The translations under genes were made by a program, and so were the position numbers. Below, one piece after another: positions 51,672 to 60,386 of a DNA stretch of 64,000 nucleotides (the first letter of the stretch is position 1; every line of letters starts with the position of its first letter). The notes below the pieces were generated by a model, which was not told the DNA's origin, ran no database searches, and was given only the letters and a program-made list of their open reading frames with translations. This DNA comes from Nitrospirota bacterium (GTDB lineage: Bacteria > JACPQY01), in assembly GCA_016180645.1 (NCBI GenBank), contig JACPAV010000018.1, positions 57,035-121,034 on the forward strand, read 5' to 3'.

Positions 51672-53086
51672 TAGCCCTCGCAGGGAACAATGAATCGAAA
51701 ACGGGAGGACCGAGACATCGCCACGCGGTCCCGAGAAGGATCCGCCTTCAGCTCGCGCGCGGTTACGACGGTAAAATCGGAATCGGCAACCTCCAATGTA
51801 GAACCGGCGGGAGCCGACACGCGAACGAGCTTCCCGGCCAACCAAAATGAACGGACGTGCGCCGATACGTCTTTGCACGGCCCCGGAGGCGGTGTCGGCA
51901 GTCGCCAGGTCTGGTTTCCGTACCCCGCCCGCTTCATCGCCAAGTAGGGTTCGAGCGTGTGACACGCCGTTTGGGCGAATTCGGACCCAAAAACGCTTGA
52001 CCTCCCCGCCTTGAATGAATGGGTGGCCGGATCATATCTGTCCCGAACCATCTTCCATCCGACCCGAAACGGGCGGGATGTCTCCGGGAGGTACCCTTGG
52101 AGACCCAGCAGCGCGATGGACGCGGGATACACGTGGGATTCATCCAACGCCGTCAGAAGGTATTCCATCAGCTCCTGGTTGACTTTCCGGAACGCTTCGT
52201 AGCTGCTCACGCCTACGCCTTTCCACATGAGAAGCGTCAGCCCGTCTCCCACGATATAGTCCGGAAAATACTCCCCCTTGTAGGCTGAACTGAGGATCGA
52301 TGCGTCGTTTGCGGCTCGCGCGCCTTGAATGATCTTGTCCCCAACAGGCAATCCCACTTTCAGCAAACCCATGATCGCCGCCGGGTTCGCCTCGTTGGAC
52401 GAAACGGAATACCCTTCGCCTGTCCTTCGTACGGCTCTCGAGTAGTCGAGGTTCACCCAGCCGCCGTCCTGGACACGCAGGCCGATCAAAAGTTTCATGT
52501 GATCCGAGAGGGATCCCGGGGAGCGCAACACGTCGCGGGATCCCGCCAGTTCCAACACCTTTGGACCGGCGCAGCCCATGTCAAATCCGGGGACAATCCC
52601 GCCATGCGAATCCGTCGATTGGCGGATGAATTCAAGGATCTGATTCGTGAGGGTTTCTGATCCGGGAATGAGGGCTGACGCCGCCGCAAAATACAGAATG
52701 CAATGAAGATCGTACCGGAGGCCTAGATCGGATTCACGCTGACTGCCCGTCGCGCGATCGATATGCCGGGGCAAACGGTCCAACTCGTCCGGTGTGTGCT
52801 TCTTGACCTCCTCAAAATGCTCCGCTGTTCTCCGAATCAGCCACTTGGCCGCCTGATCAATCTCAACTTGTGGAAAATCCATTTCGTCGGAAACCATTTC
52901 GACCGTGCGCGGCGATCTCTCCGCGAACACGCAGGCGGGCAGCCCGACACAGCCGACTGAAATGAGCAGGGCCCATCGTCCACCAAGCGCCCCAAATCTT
53001 CGCGCCATGATGGCGAGCGATTTTCCTTCCATGAACATAAATCGACCGGTTATCATGTCCCTTCCCGCTGGAGAAATCAATATCAT
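51644..53086 (-). CDS. Membrane-anchored terpenoid-cyclase-like toroid protein, function unknown
   Basis: The 480-residue protein has one hydrophobic segment near residues 36-55 (WALLISVGCVGLPACVFA) and then a helical-hairpin domain with Gly-rich turns (QDGGWVNLDYSRAV, DSHGGIVPGFDMG), as in prenyltransferase/squalene-cyclase toroids. It lacks the DxDD or QW motifs of true cyclases. The last ~90 residues look beta-rich. GGAG lies nine bases before the ATG chosen; a later ATG (53032) would give a more usual signal peptide. Next gene on the same strand is a GT-C-like protein. Confidence 0.5.
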   Translation of the reverse strand: MILISPAGRDMITGRFMFMEGKSLAIMARRFGALGGRWALLISVGCVGLPACVFAERSPRTVEMVSDEMDFPQVEIDQAAKWLIRRTAEHFEEVKKHTPDELDRLPRHIDRATGSQRESDLGLRYDLHCILYFAAASALIPGSETLTNQILEFIRQSTDSHGGIVPGFDMGCAGPKVLELAGSRDVLRSPGSLSDHMKLLIGLRVQDGGWVNLDYSRAVRRTGEGYSVSSNEANPAAIMGLLKVGLPVGDKIIQGARAANDASILSSAYKGEYFPDYIVGDGLTLLMWKGVGVSSYEAFRKVNQELMEYLLTALDESHVYPASIALLGLQGYLPETSRPFRVGWKMVRDRYDPATHSFKAGRSSVFGSEFAQTACHTLEPYLAMKRAGYGNQTWRLPTPPPGPCKDVSAHVRSFWLAGKLVRVSAPAGSTLEVADSDFTVVTARELKADPSRDRVAMSRSSRFRFIVPCEGYYWVGPWFL

Positions 53087-53132
53087 TGTTCCATCTCCAC
53101 GGATGTCGTCGCGCCCCTCGCAGCATCATGAT

Positions 53133-54578
53133 TCAGTATGGAGAGCAACGGTACACGCGGAGCCCGCCGTCTCGGCTGGAGAAAAGGTACTCCAGCCGCG
53201 CGGCGCCCACGAGGGAATCGCCCGCCGAGGGCGTGACCAGAATTCCATATCCCTGGGGCGGGCGACGGCTCGGCGCCAAGCTATCGCCGAAGAAAAATGG
53301 CGGCGGCCCACCCACCCGCTCTCCCACGTAGGCCCAAGACCATCGGGGAGCAAACCAGATGCAAGGGGAGCGGCTCTGAAAAACGAAATCGGGTTCCGTA
53401 ATGTCCATCGCGACGAAATCCGGCCGCTCCCGGGCGAGGTGGGCCTGAAACCGTCGTTCGAGCTCCTCATAGTCCGAGCCATACCTCACTTTTGGGTTTG
53501 GAAAAAGCGACGCCGGGAAACCCCTGCGCAGGATCGGCCACGATTGGACGCCAAGGGCCAGGAGAAGAATGACGACACCGTATTTCCGGAAATGCGACGA
53601 TACCCGATTCTCGGCAAGCCGGTCGAACACCTGCCAACTCCACAGGATCAGCCAGGGGAGAAGAAACAACAGGAAACGGATTTCAAATCCCTCTCCAAAG
53701 ACAGTCATCAGGACCACCGTCCCGATCACCGTCGCGATCAGGACAAAGTAGGTGCCGAAGTACCATCTGCTCTTGACCCACCAACCGAGCAGACCGCCGA
53801 CAATCCATAACGGTCCGATCACGCGGAAGATGTCTGCCACAACGGCAAGATCGAAGCGTCTCGCGGCCCGCGCGGGAAACAGAGCGTGACGCTTGGCGTA
53901 GTAGGCCACCGCGTGAAAAGGATTGCCGAATACGATCGCGTCCACCGCCAAAGACAAGAACACCGGAAGGACAATCCACATCATGCTCCTCCACTCTTTG
54001 CGGTGAACCATGATCAGGAACCAAGCCCCGGCGGCGAAAGCCCCCTCAAACTTGACAAGGGGGAGACACCCGAACAAGGCGGCGGCGGCCTTGCCGTGCC
54101 CGAGAAGCCCCGACCAGAGCGCGCCAAACAGAACCAGGGCGAAGAAAGGTTCCGGGAGAGCCGTCCAATGCGCCACGCTGAACCAAGGATGCAGCGCCAG
54201 CAACAGGACCGGCGCCGGATGCGGCCGCCCCCCCGCCTCCTTGGAAAAAAACACGATCATGATCAAAACCGCGGCCCCGCAGAGAACGCTGAACATTCGG
54301 CCGGAGGTGACCGGATCCAAGCCCAGGGCGCTTCCGGCGTGAGTGGCCAGCCACACCAGAGGCATCCAAGGACGACGCTGAGGATTCGTCAACAAACGAG
54401 GATTTTGATCGGCACAGTAAGCCATGATGGCGTTGATCTCCTCCACGCAGCCGATGTCGGACCCGAGCCCAATCCGACGCGCCGTGGGGAAGTCCCGGAC
54501 GCGCAGAAGGGAAATCACGGAGCCAACCACCCAGGCAAGAACCACAAGAAAACACGTGAGATGCGCCCTTCGGTTCAC
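53133..54578 (-). CDS. GT-C-like multi-pass membrane protein
   Basis: The 481-residue protein has about ten membrane helices and an acidic first outer loop (GLGSDIGCVEEINAIMAYCA). FGCLPLVKFEGAFAAGAWFL and IRFLLFLLPWLILW lie in later helices. The C-terminal ~130 residues are soluble. The layout fits PMT/GT-39-type transferases. It lies 46 bases before the toroid protein on the same strand, probably one operon, and is divergent from the next GT-C gene (39-base gap). Confidence 0.65.
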   Translation of the reverse strand: MNRRAHLTCFLVVLAWVVGSVISLLRVRDFPTARRIGLGSDIGCVEEINAIMAYCADQNPRLLTNPQRRPWMPLVWLATHAGSALGLDPVTSGRMFSVLCGAAVLIMIVFFSKEAGGRPHPAPVLLLALHPWFSVAHWTALPEPFFALVLFGALWSGLLGHGKAAAALFGCLPLVKFEGAFAAGAWFLIMVHRKEWRSMMWIVLPVFLSLAVDAIVFGNPFHAVAYYAKRHALFPARAARRFDLAVVADIFRVIGPLWIVGGLLGWWVKSRWYFGTYFVLIATVIGTVVLMTVFGEGFEIRFLLFLLPWLILWSWQVFDRLAENRVSSHFRKYGVVILLLALGVQSWPILRRGFPASLFPNPKVRYGSDYEELERRFQAHLARERPDFVAMDITEPDFVFQSRSPCIWFAPRWSWAYVGERVGGPPPFFFGDSLAPSRRPPQGYGILVTPSAGDSLVGAARLEYLFSSRDGGLRVYRCSPY

Positions 54579-54617
54579 GGATGGGGAAGATCATGGCATG
54601 ATCCCGGTCACCAAACA

Positions 54618-56144
54618 ATGCCGGGAGAAAGAAGTCATCCACGCCGCCCGCGAAGACCTTTGCGGTGGATCCTTGCCGCAACTCTCCTGTGGCTTTCGCT
54701 GCTGGTGGCAGCCGGCTACCATCTCAATGATCTTTCCTCGGCTGCAAAGATTGACCGGAGGATCCTCCATACCATCGATGACCACTGGAGAGGAACGGTT
54801 CCCGTATGCGCTCTGGAGAAGCCGAGTCTCCTCTTCTATTCAAACCCCCGGTTCGGTTTCGGCCTGATCGTCATGGCGTTTCAGGGCCTCTGGAGCCGCT
54901 GGGCCGGACTGGACCCCTTTCTGGGGTTCCGTTGGCTGAACGCCGCCATCAGCGCGGTCGGCGCGGCCGTCTTCCTTCTCCTCGCTCGAAACTCGATCCC
55001 ACCCCTGCTTCGATGGGGCGTGATTCTCGCCGCCTTGGGGCAACCCTTGTCCCTCCTCCTATCGATTTCAGGATTTCAAGAAGTTCTGTGCGCTTGCCTG
55101 CTTCTGCTGCTCGCTCATTCCTGGGGAAGGAACAAGATGGTCTGTGCCGTGCTTGCAGGCTACCTCCCCCTCGTGAGGGCGGAGACGATCTTCATCACGC
55201 TGGGGGTGTCCATCTCTCTCATGAGGTCCCGGCGCATTCTGCCTGGGATCGCCGCTCTCGCGCCTCTTTCGGCCTTCCAACTGGCCGGGAGATGGCTGTT
55301 GGGCGACTGGCCGGATGCCATCTCCTACGCCGCTCTCGGGCCGTTTCAGATCTCAGGAAGATCCTACTGGACTGAGCTCAAGCCCCATCTCTTGGAAACG
55401 TTGACCTCCTACGGCTGGATCACCAGCCTGGGCCTTCTGGCGGCCGTTGGAACAGGCTTGTGGATCCCCAAAGCGCGAACAAACGCCCTCCTCGCCGCTT
55501 CCTACCTTCTGGGTTCGGCGGCCGCCTTCACCGTTTCTCCCGCGCAATTCCCGTGCGGCCGGTACGTATTCCCCGCCTTCGTCCTCTCGCTCCTCTGCCT
55601 CCCGCAAGTCGTGGCAAACGCCGTGAATAGGTTCCCAAGCTTGAAGCGATCTCTCCCGCCTGTTTTCGCGGTATGGGCGATGATGTCCTTCGTCGAAGGT
55701 TTGTCCATCTGGCGCCGCGGACTCCCCCCGCAGTCGAGCGCGTACCAGTTCGGCGCTCTCGCGAAGGCGGAAAACGACCCCTTTCGCGGTTCTCGGGAGT
55801 GGCTCCTCGACTATCTCAAGCGTGACCCTGTCGATTGGGTCTTCTTCTCGTGGGAGTTCTACGATGTCCGGTCCTTCACCGCCGAAAACTGTTTCATCTT
55901 CCGCCGACATCAACTGCTTTTCGGCCCGCCCCGTCCCCCCGACGACTACGTCATCGCCCAATGGAAAGGAGGCGTACCCGTGCTCGATCTCGGAGCCATG
56001 AAAGTGCGCAAGTCATTGCCGGAAAACCAACCCGGTCTGATGATCACGAGATCCAGGAGATACGCCCCCTCCTCCGGCAACTGGGAGAAGATCGCGGTCT
56101 TTCCAAACGACGTCCAAGTCTTCCGGCACACACCCGTCAGATGA
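54618..56144 (+). CDS. GT-C-like multi-pass membrane protein
   Basis: The 508-residue protein begins MPGERSHPRRPRRPLRW, a basic cytoplasmic start before the first helix. About nine helices follow, with an outer loop containing KIDRRILHTIDDHWRG. The last ~130 residues are soluble (DWVFFSWEFYDVRSFTAENC). It ends in an ATGA overlap with another membrane protein of the same class, so the two are coupled. Confidence 0.62.
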   Translation: MPGERSHPRRPRRPLRWILAATLLWLSLLVAAGYHLNDLSSAAKIDRRILHTIDDHWRGTVPVCALEKPSLLFYSNPRFGFGLIVMAFQGLWSRWAGLDPFLGFRWLNAAISAVGAAVFLLLARNSIPPLLRWGVILAALGQPLSLLLSISGFQEVLCACLLLLLAHSWGRNKMVCAVLAGYLPLVRAETIFITLGVSISLMRSRRILPGIAALAPLSAFQLAGRWLLGDWPDAISYAALGPFQISGRSYWTELKPHLLETLTSYGWITSLGLLAAVGTGLWIPKARTNALLAASYLLGSAAAFTVSPAQFPCGRYVFPAFVLSLLCLPQVVANAVNRFPSLKRSLPPVFAVWAMMSFVEGLSIWRRGLPPQSSAYQFGALAKAENDPFRGSREWLLDYLKRDPVDWVFFSWEFYDVRSFTAENCFIFRRHQLLFGPPRPPDDYVIAQWKGGVPVLDLGAMKVRKSLPENQPGLMITRSRRYAPSSGNWEKIAVFPNDVQVFRHTPVR

Positions 56145-58036
56145 CTGAAGACCCTCTCCGAATCGTCGGAAAGCCGCCCGACTCACCCGCGTGGAACTGG
56201 GTGATCCGCGTCTCCCTTCTGGCGCTCGGCATGAGCACCTCTCTGGCTCTCGGAAACACGCCGTTCTTCACGAACGAATACGACGACATCGTCGGGTTCG
56301 GAAAGGAAGTGACCGGGTTTGAATGGGACGATCTCTGGAGAGTATTCGCCGCAGGATCGCCCCGCATGACCAACTGGCGCTACCGGCCCGTACCGGACCT
56401 GTTCGTGATCGTGATGCACATGTCGGTCGGCGCCGTCCCGATCTACTTTCGGATCTTCTACGGCCTCGTCCTGGGCACGTTCCTCAACGCCGTCTACGTT
56501 GTGGGCAGAAGGCTTGGGGGATCAAGTCGTGTCGCCCTGGCGACCGCGGTCGTATCGGGGTTCCTCGGTCCGGTCCTTTGGGAAACCTGGTTCTACAGCG
56601 GATCGGAGTTGGTGGCCGCAACGTTTCTCTACATCGCGCTCGGAACCTTGGCCCGAACCGAAACGCGATCTCGCCGCTGGCCCCAATGGATCTTGTTCTC
56701 GTTGGCGTTTGGCTTGGCTGTGTTCAGCAAAGAAACCGTCCGCGCCTATGGCCTGCCCGTCGTTGCCGCCTTCCTCTGGGCTCACCGCATGCGTCTCCGA
56801 AGCATCGGGGGCGTTTTGGCGCCTTCCCTTCTCCTGACCGGCCTGTCGGTCTGGCTCTCCAACCGGAATACGCCGCCACATTGGAGTTGGATCGCGAAGT
56901 TCATGCCCGGAGAAGAGGGGTTCTGGACTTCCGCTCAATCCCAACTCCTTAGCTTGGCCGCTCAATGGACGACTCCTCTCGGCGTGGATTTCTTCCTTCT
57001 TCTCGCGGTCGGGACATCGGTGCTGAGTCTGAGTTCGGCCCGAAGCACCACTGCACGGCGATGGGTTCTCCTCGTAGGGATCATGCTTTTCATCGCTCAC
57101 CTTGGAGCGCCGGTGCTCGAACCGGTCGTCTACTTCCAAGCGTACTACTACTCCAAACCGTGCTACACGTTCCTGCTCCTCGGACCCGCGTACTTCCTCC
57201 TCGGCTCAACAGCCGCTTTCTTCCGCCCGGCTCCGGGGACTCGGCTTGCGGCAGCCACCGCATGGATCGTTCTCGCCATTCTGGCGGGTTCGGTCATTCT
57301 CTTCCCCTTCGGGAAAACCGACCCGTCCACCAGAGCGCTCCTACCGGTCCTCCCTCTCATCGCCCTCCTGGGAATTCGCGGGGGGGCCGCGCTTCTCTCC
57401 ACACAGACAGATGCAGTGAGCAAATACGCGGGCCTACTGCTCTCCGTGCTGGTCTGCCTCTCGACAGGCTATCACTTGGTTGCCGGAACCATCAACCTGG
57501 CGAGCGAGACGATAGCCCGGGGAGAAGTGGACCATGGAATGCGCAAACATCTTGCGGGCATGGACCTGGAGGGCACGTCGGTCATCGATCCCGACCCGCT
57601 CTTCCCCTTGACGGCGAGATTCTTCGCCGTCTTTTCCGAGCAGCCGCCCCGGCGGGTTTTTGACTCGCCCTCTTGGCAGGAGGTCCTGGTGGCGGTGAGA
57701 GAGGGGCGGCTGGGCAACCGGAAAGTTCTGCTCTCCCACTGGGAGACCAAACCCGATCCCGGCGGAAAAAACCCCTCGGCGTTTTGCCTCGACTTGTCCT
57801 GGATGGACGAACACCACGACCTGATTGGAAAGTGGAAGGTGGAGAGACTGGCCTCGGCCTCCTGCCCGAAAGATTCGGATTTCGTCCTCTTGGATCGGTT
57901 CGGCTCCCTCGTCAGACAGGAAAAGTCCTCGTTCATCCACCTCCCTCTGTTCGCCAACGATATTCCCCGTCGAACCCAGCAGGGAGTTTCGCTGCTTCTT
58001 CGCTTCACGTTGGACCGCAGAACCTACTCTTTTTGA
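56141..58036 (+). CDS. GT-C/TMTC-like multi-pass membrane protein
   Basis: The 631-residue protein has about eleven helices. The first outer loop has NEYDDIVGFGKEVTGFEWDD and then NWRYRPVPDLF, close in style to the YRPL loop of the protein at 36563-38371. The soluble C-terminus is ~170 residues. The start is the ATG of the ATGA overlap. It is the last gene of the sugar/radical SAM region; 156 bases with a CRP-like site follow. Confidence 0.63.
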   Translation: MTEDPLRIVGKPPDSPAWNWVIRVSLLALGMSTSLALGNTPFFTNEYDDIVGFGKEVTGFEWDDLWRVFAAGSPRMTNWRYRPVPDLFVIVMHMSVGAVPIYFRIFYGLVLGTFLNAVYVVGRRLGGSSRVALATAVVSGFLGPVLWETWFYSGSELVAATFLYIALGTLARTETRSRRWPQWILFSLAFGLAVFSKETVRAYGLPVVAAFLWAHRMRLRSIGGVLAPSLLLTGLSVWLSNRNTPPHWSWIAKFMPGEEGFWTSAQSQLLSLAAQWTTPLGVDFFLLLAVGTSVLSLSSARSTTARRWVLLVGIMLFIAHLGAPVLEPVVYFQAYYYSKPCYTFLLLGPAYFLLGSTAAFFRPAPGTRLAAATAWIVLAILAGSVILFPFGKTDPSTRALLPVLPLIALLGIRGGAALLSTQTDAVSKYAGLLLSVLVCLSTGYHLVAGTINLASETIARGEVDHGMRKHLAGMDLEGTSVIDPDPLFPLTARFFAVFSEQPPRRVFDSPSWQEVLVAVREGRLGNRKVLLSHWETKPDPGGKNPSAFCLDLSWMDEHHDLIGKWKVERLASASCPKDSDFVLLDRFGSLVRQEKSSFIHLPLFANDIPRRTQQGVSLLLRFTLDRRTYSF

Positions 58037-58111
58037 TTCCTGTTCAAGATAATCATGGCTTCCACTGTCAAAATCAAAATGCACTAACGTGGCGTCACAT
58101 TACCGCCCCTT

Positions 58112-58127
58112 TGTGATATGAATCACA
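58112..58127. promoter_or_regulatory. CRP/FNR-type palindrome
   Basis: TGTGATATGAATCACA has perfect TGTGA and TCACA half-sites separated by six bases, the classical CRP core. It lies 66 bases before the lipoprotein start. A TTGACA follows at 58157-58162, with only a poor -10 (GCAAAA) after 17 bases. Confidence 0.65.
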
Positions 58128-58192
58128 TTCCCATTTTGTTCGACAGGTAGTATCCCTTGACATTTCACGAACAATTCGGGCAAAATGCAGTA

Positions 58193-58966
58193 ATGGGAAC
58201 CATCGGAGTCCTCGACCTCCGACATGGTGGCAGGGTATTTTCCAGTTGGCTCATGGTTGTGCCCGCCGCCGTCATCGCCATAGGAGCAGCCGCCTGCTCC
58301 GAAAATACCAAGACTGAAGAAATGCTTGCACCCACCAAAGACCCAATGCCCGTGCTCGAAGGGTCGATTCTGTCGGCCGTTCCGGAACCGGCCAGGGCCC
58401 TTGTCGTCGCAGCAAACGATGCCCTCGCCAATTCCAAGAAGATTGAAGACGCAAAAGCTTTGGCGCAAGGATTGAGTCTTCAGATGGACGTGCTGAAGAA
58501 CAATCCGGAATGGGGTCAGGCCCTTGAAGCCGCCGCCACGAACGAGAAGGCTAAGGCGGAGTTGCTCAAGCAGGTTCAAAAGGAGCATGGCGACAAGGGA
58601 GTAGAAGTCGTAAAATATGTTCTTTCGCAGTACATGGATACTCCGGAGGAAAGAACGATGTCCACGTTTACAGCGGAAATCTTGGCCGTCGACGTGGCCT
58701 ACATGTCGCCTGAAGCGGATCCACCTCACCTTCTCCTGGAAAGGTACCAAAAAACGCGTTTGCAAGTCGAAAAGTGGGCCCCTCAGCCGGCTGAACCCGA
58801 CGCCCAGGGAAAAACCACCCCCTCCAAAACGGAGGAAGGTCGCCTGGCGCTTCTGCTCCAGTTGGATGAACGAATTTCACGCCTGGAGAATCACATCCAA
58901 GAAAAAAGGCAGGCCGCATTAAGTGCCCCACCCCTGCCGGTCGGAATGTCGGAGGGTTCCGATTAA
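58193..58966 (+). CDS. Lipoprotein of unknown function
   Basis: The 257-residue protein has a lipoprotein signal ending in the lipobox IGAAAC, after which Cys would be lipidated. The mature part is helical and rich in Ala, Lys and Glu, with a likely coiled coil near the C-terminus (LLLQLDERISRLENHIQEKR). I do not recognise a family. ATG 58193 is preferred over an upstream TTG that is part of the putative -35 box. It begins a three-gene unit with a TPR protein and a large secreted protein, under a CRP-like site. Confidence 0.7.
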   Translation: MGTIGVLDLRHGGRVFSSWLMVVPAAVIAIGAAACSENTKTEEMLAPTKDPMPVLEGSILSAVPEPARALVVAANDALANSKKIEDAKALAQGLSLQMDVLKNNPEWGQALEAAATNEKAKAELLKQVQKEHGDKGVEVVKYVLSQYMDTPEERTMSTFTAEILAVDVAYMSPEADPPHLLLERYQKTRLQVEKWAPQPAEPDAQGKTTPSKTEEGRLALLLQLDERISRLENHIQEKRQAALSAPPLPVGMSEGSD

Positions 58967-58967
58967 C

Positions 58968-60386
58968 ATGCCCTCCAAAGGACGGCAGGCGCGCCGGCTT
59001 CCCCGATGGGGAATGACCCTCGCCATTGCCGCGTGCTTGGCCGCACTCGCGGGCTTGGCCTCCCCTTTCGTCTTCGTCTACCTCCAAGGAGGGGAAATCC
59101 ATTTCACGAGCTACGATGGCCTCCGGATCGTTGCCGGAGATCGCACCGCCCAGTCCCTCATTCGCAACCTGGATCTCTCATCCAAAGCGGCTGGGCAGGT
59201 GGATGATCTCAACCGGCTGAACGAGACGGACCGCTTCAAATTCCTGCTCTATCGCGCGCTCGCGGACGTTCTCAGGCGAAACCGCCAACCCGAGGCGGCG
59301 GCCTATATCCTGGGTCGGCTCAGTCGGGACCCGGCCGTTCACTCCATGCAGACCAGCCTCTTCCGCTACATGGGGTCCCTTCAACAGGAAATGGGGGACT
59401 ACCGCTTCGCCATCGAAAGCTACGAAAAAGCGCTCAGCGGCATCCAGGACCCTTCCGAACGCTACTACACGTACCGATCGATTGCCGACTGCCTCGTCAG
59501 CCTCCAACAGTACGGCCGCGCTCGCCGGTTGTACCGCGAACTCCTGGAAACGGTTCCCTCCACACACGGCCTCGGACCTGAGTACCTGAAGGACATATAC
59601 CGGCGTCTCTCAGACGTAGAACGATACGCGGGCGAAATCCGCCAATCCGCCAAGTACTTGGATCTGGCCCTCGAAAAATCCCAGAACGATCTCCGCGAGC
59701 GGAACGCCATTCTGTTCGATCGAGCGCAACTCGAAATCGGCATCGGGGACTATGAAACGGCCCTGCGAACGTTGGCCGACCATATCGAAACTCAGGCTTC
59801 AGAGGTGTCCGCGCCGCCGTCCGCCGATCTGAACGTCATGCTGATCAATCTCTACCTTCGCTCAAGAAAGTACCCCGAGGCCAAAAATCTGTTCCTCAAG
59901 ATCGTTTCTTCGCGGGAAATCAGCGCGGACCGGCTTTCTCAGCCCGGCGTCCGGTTGGCCACTTCCCTCCTGGAGGGATCCGACCCTTCATCCGCCTTCA
60001 AAGTGCTCGACGCCCTCGCGGCCATGAACGGCACCCAAGAGACCCTGGACCAGCTGGCCCTGACCGAATGGGCACTGATGAGCATCGAGGACGGCGGGCC
60101 GGAACGAATCCGACAGGCATGGCAAAGAATCGGTGCCTCCCAATCGCTGCAAGTCCCGAAGCCCGACCTCGACTTCATGGAAGCGTACACCCTCGAACGG
60201 GCCGGCCGATCGGAGGAGGCCCTGAGACAATACCTCGCCCTCTCGGATAAGAATGCGCCGACATCGATGGAGTTCTTCCGCCAGGTCGCATACCGAAAAG
60301 TGGGCCAGGCCGAGGCCAAGCGCCCCATCAGTCCAAACCGCAAGCTGGTCGAAATCAAGCACGGTGGGGAGGACCCCTCCCGATGA
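58968..60386 (+). CDS. Membrane-anchored TPR protein
   Basis: The 472-residue protein begins MPSKGRQARRLPRWGM, followed by one membrane helix (near residues 17-38), and is otherwise alpha-helical with at least six TPR-like units (for example YRFAIESYEKAL, YGRARRLYRELLE, YPEAKNLFLKI and RSEEALRQYLAL). GGAGGG lies 11 bases before the ATG. It probably faces the periplasm or cell exterior and holds partner proteins, perhaps the large secreted protein, with which it overlaps by ATGA. Confidence 0.72.
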   Translation: MPSKGRQARRLPRWGMTLAIAACLAALAGLASPFVFVYLQGGEIHFTSYDGLRIVAGDRTAQSLIRNLDLSSKAAGQVDDLNRLNETDRFKFLLYRALADVLRRNRQPEAAAYILGRLSRDPAVHSMQTSLFRYMGSLQQEMGDYRFAIESYEKALSGIQDPSERYYTYRSIADCLVSLQQYGRARRLYRELLETVPSTHGLGPEYLKDIYRRLSDVERYAGEIRQSAKYLDLALEKSQNDLRERNAILFDRAQLEIGIGDYETALRTLADHIETQASEVSAPPSADLNVMLINLYLRSRKYPEAKNLFLKIVSSREISADRLSQPGVRLATSLLEGSDPSSAFKVLDALAAMNGTQETLDQLALTEWALMSIEDGGPERIRQAWQRIGASQSLQVPKPDLDFMEAYTLERAGRSEEALRQYLALSDKNAPTSMEFFRQVAYRKVGQAEAKRPISPNRKLVEIKHGGEDPSR

